A stretch of DNA of 11,429 bases, from the NCBI GenBank assembly GCA_003833135.1, contig QZLH01000341.1, forward strand, positions 24,407 through 35,835, written 5' to 3'. Below, piece after piece: positions 8,091 to 11,429 of the stretch. Position 1 is the stretch's first letter, and each line of letters starts with the position of its first letter. Under the pieces are notes generated by a model. That model was not told the DNA's origin. It saw only the letters and a program-made list of their open reading frames with translations, and searched no databases. Source of the stretch: Oehlia diaphana. Lineage: Eukaryota; Glomeromycota; Glomeromycetes; Glomerales; Glomeraceae. A program made the position numbers and the translations under genes.

Positions 8091-8109
8091 ATACATCATA
8101 ACCCTATAG

Positions 8110-8248
8110 TTTATATTTGTGTTCATATGTAAAAAACTTCTGAAAAAGCACTATTTTGTTTAAATTTTTGTTTTTTTTTGTAATAAGACATAAATCGGAC
8201 AAAATAGTGCTTTTTTAGACGTTTTTTACATATGAACACAAATATAAA
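8110..8248. mobile_element. MITE with 49-bp inverted arms at 47 of 49 identity
   Basis: The arms 8111-8159 and 8199-8247 pair at all but two positions. They begin TTATATTTGTGTTCATATG and end in GCACTATTTTGT. A 39-bp A/T-rich spacer separates them. The outer base pair T8110/A8248 also matches, and one further G may pair if a single-base gap is allowed. No target duplication is evident. It lies exactly between duplicons A and B. It has no coding capacity, and the near-perfect arms suggest recent origin or a selected hairpin. Confidence 0.8.
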
Positions 8249-8250
8249 AC

Positions 8251-8389
8251 GAATTTAACATATTTCATTTTTATAGGGAGGTTTTTCGGTGAAGTAATTG
8301 TCGGTGAAATTATCCAGTCTTGGAATAGATTTTTGACGATCATATTAGATAATCTTCAAGAGTTTGTCATTTAATGTGACCCAAAGATT
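8251..8389. other. Junction DNA between the duplicons, possible foldback remnant
   Basis: No gene is seen. At 8284-8322 the sequence TTTTTCGGTGAAGTAATTG followed by TCGGTGAAATTATCCAG resembles two degenerate units of the TTCGGCGAAATG repeat of the foldback element at 8647-9139, including a CCAG near the end as in that element's right terminus. The match is short. Confidence 0.3.
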
Positions 8390-8523
8390 TCCTGTAAATT
8401 TTTAATAATACACCAAAAATAAATCTTGACTATAGAACCAAGAATAATTATCTAAAAACATAAACATTTACTAGGAAGAAGAAAAGAGATTCACAAACCA
8501 TACACTGTATCATTTATATTCAC

Positions 8524-9353
8524 CATTCTCTTCTCGCCTTAATAATTTCAATCATCTTTAGTCTAATAGCTTTTACATCGCTTGCTAAAGGTAAATTTTT
8601 GAATAATTCTCTCTCAACATTATAAAATATTAATTGTATTAATTAAGGTCACAGTACATTTCGCCGAAATCCATTTCACTGAAACACATTTCGCCGAAGC
8701 TACTTTACCGAAAGGATATTCACCGAAGGGACATTTCGTCGTTTCGTCGAAAGGAAATTTCGCAGAAAGTGCATTTTATTAAATCCATTTCATCAAATCG
8801 TTCATTTTCTCAAATTCAATTTCGTCAAATGGACATTTCGCCAAAAATGGTAGCGATTAACATTTTAATCATCGCGCAATGAAGTAGAGATTTTTTTTTT
8901 CCAGGATATTATCACTTTAACATGATTATTAATATATTATAAACAACAAGGTAAATTTAATAAAAATCAGCTAATTCAAAAATTTTTCTAGAAAACACTT
9001 CTTTATGTATTTAGATAAATAACCAAATGAGATAAATAATTTTTCAGCGAAATGTCTATTCGGCGAAATGTCCAATCGATAAAATGGCTTCGGCGAAATG
9101 GGTTTCAGTGAAATGGACTTCGGCGAAAGTCCAGATACCTTAATTAAATGTAATATAGTATTTTGTATATAGGTTATATAGTACGGATTGTATCAAATTG
9201 GTTAAAGGCACAGTGTCTATAGTTACTGCTATCGATAGGGATGCTCATAAAGGCTACCCTTTGAATATACCTGAAGATAAATATTCAAATTTCGCCTTTA
9301 TTTTTATGTTTAAGGCACCTTTCAAGAAATTAAAAACGTGGACCGTAGGATAA
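8524..9353 (+). pseudogene. Small secreted-protein gene, copy 3, broken
   Basis: Exon 1 (about 8524-8590) matches the signal-peptide exon of the intact gene, reading SLLALIISIIFSLIAFTSLAK, but the initiator ATG and about two codons are lost through small deletions (CACCATTCTC against ACCATGAAGTCTCATCCC). The donor G|GTAAATTTTTGAATAATT is conserved. The intron is 582 nt because of a foldback insertion. Exon 2 starts at 9173 after TATATAG and has a 1-nt deletion near 9195. It then reads LVKGTVSIVTAIDRDAHKG and YPLNIPEDKYSNFAFIFMF, parallel to LVVGTWASVTAVDD and LAIPDNYTTFYLHL in the intact protein, and stops at TAA 9351-9353. Traces of the last codons (GGACGTATACCCTTGT) follow to 9382, where another element enters. 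Confidence 0.8.
8647..9139. mobile_element. Foldback-type element built of CATTTCGCCGAA units, 8-bp target duplication
   Basis: The left arm (8647 to about 8850) holds about twelve degenerate 12-16 bp units such as CATTTCGCCGAA. The right arm (about 9048-9139) holds about six units of the reverse complement, TTCGGCGAAATG. The arms align as inverted repeats for about 100 bp, starting GGT at each end. TTAATTAA flanks both sides (8639-8646 and 9140-9147). The intact paralogue has a single TTAATTAG at the same intron position (7011-7018), so an 8-bp duplication is the best reading. The A/T-rich centre has no coding capacity. The 8-bp duplication would fit hAT-, P- or Merlin-type mobilisation; which one cannot be decided here. 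Confidence 0.82.
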
Positions 9354-9760
9354 TAATCAATGGGACGTATACCCTTGTCCATTTACCTCCACTCCACGTG
9401 ATTTTTGTTGCGTTTAAATTTAATTGGCTTAATTGACATTTATCTTAGAAAAAAAAAAACCACAAAAAAAAAATATTATATTTTCTTAAAATATCATATA
9501 AAATAAAATTATTTTATTACTTTTAAAACGAAATCATTTAAAAATTACTCTTTTCACCATATTAAATTTAATAAACAAATAAATAAACACCTTTTAAAGA
9601 TAATAATATTAAATATTTTATTGTAAAAAAATCAAATTACTCCATAAATACCCAAGCTAACTTGATAAATATTATATATAGATATTTTCAACTTTCAATA
9701 CCTGCTACACCTACTGAATAATATTAATCTTTAAAGACTTGTTTTATTTAACAAAAGTAC

Positions 9761-9929
9761 CAAAATTACGCTATAAAATGAAAATACCCACCCGCGCATG
9801 GTACAGTAATTCCATACAAAAATATTAATATTTTTGCAAATATTCAAGATATTTTGATAAAAATTAATATTTAAGTAGTTCCATACCCGCTGACTTCATT
9901 TAACTAAAGTATCAAAATTACGCTATAAA
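9761..9929 (+). repeat. Two copies of a 17-bp direct repeat in degenerate longer repeats
   Basis: CAAAATTACGCTATAAA is found at 9761-9777 and 9913-9929, 152 bp apart, each preceded by a related TTTAAC.AAAGTA stretch. The word CCATAC recurs at about 9812, 9880 and 10075. Together they suggest an old, low-copy array inside the insertion. Confidence 0.55.
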
Positions 9930-9944
9930 TTTAAGAATAAATGT

Positions 9945-10056
9945 AAACAATTAATTTTATTAGAAAAAAATGGATACTTTTTCACAAATATTTAAGCAAT
10001 AAACAATTAATTTTATTAGAAAAAAATGGATACTTTTTCACAAATATTTAAGCAAT
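9945..10056 (+). repeat. Perfect 2 x 56-bp tandem duplication
   Basis: Bases 9945-10000 and 10001-10056 are identical, starting AAACAATTAATTTTATTAG and ending AAATATTTAAGCAAT, including the same A7 run. In an otherwise degenerate setting this points to a very recent duplication, or to an assembly artefact. Confidence 0.92.
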
Positions 10057-10635
10057 ATCAATAAATAAACATTTCCATACCTGTTAAGCTTTTCAAAATT
10101 TTTTTTTTATAAATTTTCAAGCATTATTTTAACGTGGAAAAAAAGGAATAACTGAATAAGAGAGATTTTGTTATAACGGGGTAATATACTGATCGCGCCA
10201 CACAAGTCACGTGGGGTAGAAAAGTGACGGATACTGGGGAAGATACCCTTGTCCATAATGGAAGCCTTTTAATTATAGCACTACAATTATGTTCGATTTT
10301 GATAGGCTGATGATATTTTTTTTTTTTATTTTAAGAGGATCCATTTGTTAATATTTTTGATAAGTTCATTTAATAAATTTTATAATCATAAAACTTTATT
10401 GTATAACCATTGTTTTTTTTGGGAACTACTCAAAAATCTCGATGATAACCAAAATCTTTATATAATTACAATCCCGACTTCTTGTTCCTAAAAATTATTT
10501 TTTTTTAATTTTACATTATTTTAGAAATAATAATATTATTTTTTATTTATAATAATTTTAAAATGTTTTGTAAGAATTAATAATGTTTTTATTATTATAA
10601 TTAATATTTTTTTTTTTATTAATACGTCACAACTA

Positions 10636-10788
10636 ATTGCAAAAATATTGGACCACCTAATTCATCTTTGCTCCGAAGATGAATTTTTCACACGCAGTCA
10701 TACGCACATGATCGTACTGTAACCGATCGGCAGAATTTATAATTCCTGCCGGAATTAAAAAAATTGGGTAGTCCAATATTATTGCAAT
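10636..10788. mobile_element. 153-bp MITE with TA target duplication and internal hairpins
   Basis: The inverted ends begin ATTGCAA[A/T]AATATTGGAC and continue [C/T]ACC[T/C]AATT. TA flanks both (10634-10635 and 10789-10790). Inside, AATTCATCTT pairs with AAGATGAATT (10 bp, about 10659-10685), and GGCAG.AATT pairs with AATTC.CTGCC (about 10729-10750). The related DNA at 1590-1970 has the surrounding sequence (TTAATACGTC ... ACAATAAAGACATTAATTC) without this element. The TA duplication suggests Tc1/mariner-type mobilisation. It has no coding capacity. Confidence 0.75.
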
Positions 10789-11221
10789 TAAGCTGTACAA
10801 TAAAGACATTAATTCTTGCGAAATAATTGCATATTCATAGAAATATTAATCATTAGTCATTACAATGTATGAAAAATTATTACGCCTAAAAAAAAGTGTG
10901 TCAGGATTTTGAACTTTCGAGATTATCAATTATGATGATTTTTTTAGGATTATGAGCGTTGGGCTTGTTATAACAGGATTCTACGTCGGGATCTTGAACG
11001 GCTCTTACTATATGTTTCATAGAACAATAATTGACATAAAAATACTTTTTAGACACTATAATAGTATTTTAAATGGACTTTTTTTTTTAAAAAAAAAATA
11101 AATATATTTTTATATCTTTCGCATAAAAATAAAAAAAAAAATTTCTTTTTTTTATAATATTGTCCATATTTAGTAAATATTAATATGTACATGGCTTCAA
11201 ACTTTTTATTTAGTGCTCCTA

Positions 11222-11345
11222 CCGGGTCGGATTCGGTCGGGTTTGGAGAGTATATCCGACTCGACCCGGCAAAAATAGAAATGATCCGATTTTAATCTGA
11301 CCCGAATATATTTAATTTGAATAACCCGGGTTAGACCTGAAAGTT
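11222..11345. repeat. GC-richer GGGTCGG / CCGACCC-type repeat
   Basis: CCGGGTCGGATTCGG (11222-11236) faces CCGACTCGACCCGG (11256-11269) as an imperfect inverted repeat. Further CTGACCCGAATAT and AACCCGGGTTAGACC words follow up to about 11340. Its composition differs sharply from the surrounding A/T-rich DNA. It starts after duplicon B and looks like a fragment of a dispersed repeat. The remaining bases to the window end show nothing recognisable. Confidence 0.55.
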
Positions 11346-11429
11346 TAGTAATTTTCATTGGATAATATACTGTATACTTAGTAATATATCAAAAATATTT
11401 TTTTCAAATATAATGTTTTCAATAAAACA

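Larger units (their letters stand above)
9369..10256. mobile_element. Insertion with 25-bp inverted repeats, flanked by a 14-bp direct repeat
   Basis: ATACCCTTGTCCAT occurs at 9369-9382 and again at 10243-10256. Just inside, 9388-9412 (TCCACTCCACGTGATTTTTG...) and the reverse complement of 10196-10220 (TCTACCCCACGTGACTTGTG...) agree at 20 of 25 positions. The exon 2 end of copy 3 lies to the left and its 3' flank to the right, so about 860 bp was inserted at the last codons. The direct repeat is long for a DNA-transposon target duplication, and the sequence before it is partly similar on both sides (GGGA.G), so the right end may instead derive from another secreted-gene copy. No coding frame is seen inside. 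Confidence 0.6.
8390..11190 (+). repeat. Segmental duplicon B, expanded by insertions
   Basis: This is a direct copy of 6755-8090. It is 2.8 kb rather than 1.34 kb because it holds the foldback element (501 bp with its duplication), an insertion of about 860 bp at 9383-10242, and a MITE of about 155 bp with its TA. Subtracting these leaves about 1.29 kb, close to duplicon A. The 3' flank from 10257 (AATGGAAGCCTTTTAATTATAG) through TTTAAGAGGATCC (10332-10344), AACTACTCAAAAATCTCGAT (10424-10443), GAACTTTCGAGATTAT (10911-10926) and TACTTTTTAGACAC (11044-11057) runs parallel to A. It holds no supported gene. Confidence 0.8.

Noticed and set aside
1..11429. tRNA, rRNA, bacterial operon, riboswitch or terminator features
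   Set aside because: No conserved tRNA or rRNA stretches were recognised, and the introns and gene families indicate a eukaryotic nuclear locus.

Overview
ORGANISM. The window is a strongly AT-rich eukaryotic nuclear fragment with short GT-AG introns, a tyrosine-kinase-like protein kinase, a decayed PIF/Harbinger transposon and many small inverted-repeat elements. The kinase (HKDFHSGN catalytic loop, DFG, APE, 'PDQRPTADEL') resembles the large kinase families of arbuscular mycorrhizal fungi (Glomeromycotina, Rhizophagus-like). The taxon is an inference from family resemblance and base composition; no search was run.

LAYOUT. 103-1141: 5'-incomplete protein kinase gene with one intron near its 3' end. 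About 1590-1970: a minus-strand copy of the DNA that lies 3' of the secreted-protein gene further right. 2213-2376: two adjacent strong hairpins. 2621-2748: remnant of a small secreted-protein (SSP) gene. Its 3' flank is broken by a 188-bp TA-flanked MITE (2751-2938) and then by a 2.86-kb PIF/Harbinger element (2963-5826), after which the flank resumes. The Harbinger element carries two convergent broken genes: a Myb/SANT-like protein (+) and a DDE transposase (-). 5990-6750: nothing recognised. 6886-7330: the one intact SSP gene, two exons, 118 aa, with an apparent signal peptide. 8111-8247: a MITE with almost perfect 49-bp arms. 8524-9353: a broken SSP paralogue whose intron holds a 493-bp foldback element (8647-9139). 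9383-10242: an insertion with 25-bp inverted repeats, containing a perfect 2 x 56-bp tandem duplication. 10257-11190: the 3' flank of that paralogue, with a 153-bp MITE (10636-10788). 11222-11345: a GC-richer GGGTCGG-type repeat.

HOW IT FITS TOGETHER. The main structure is a local segmental duplication of an SSP locus. About 6755-8090 (intact gene) and 8390-11190 (broken gene) are direct copies. Removing about 1.5 kb of insertions from the second brings the two to nearly the same length. A third, more degraded copy lies at 2621-2962 and continues at 5827-5990. An inverted copy of the 3' flank alone lies at about 1590-1970. The paralogues act as empty-site controls for several insertions. For the foldback element they support an 8-bp target duplication, TTAATTAA. 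Only the kinase and the SSP gene look functional; everything else is mobile DNA or its remains. The SSP family matches no family I recognise and is the best candidate here for something undescribed, possibly a secreted effector, but that is inference.
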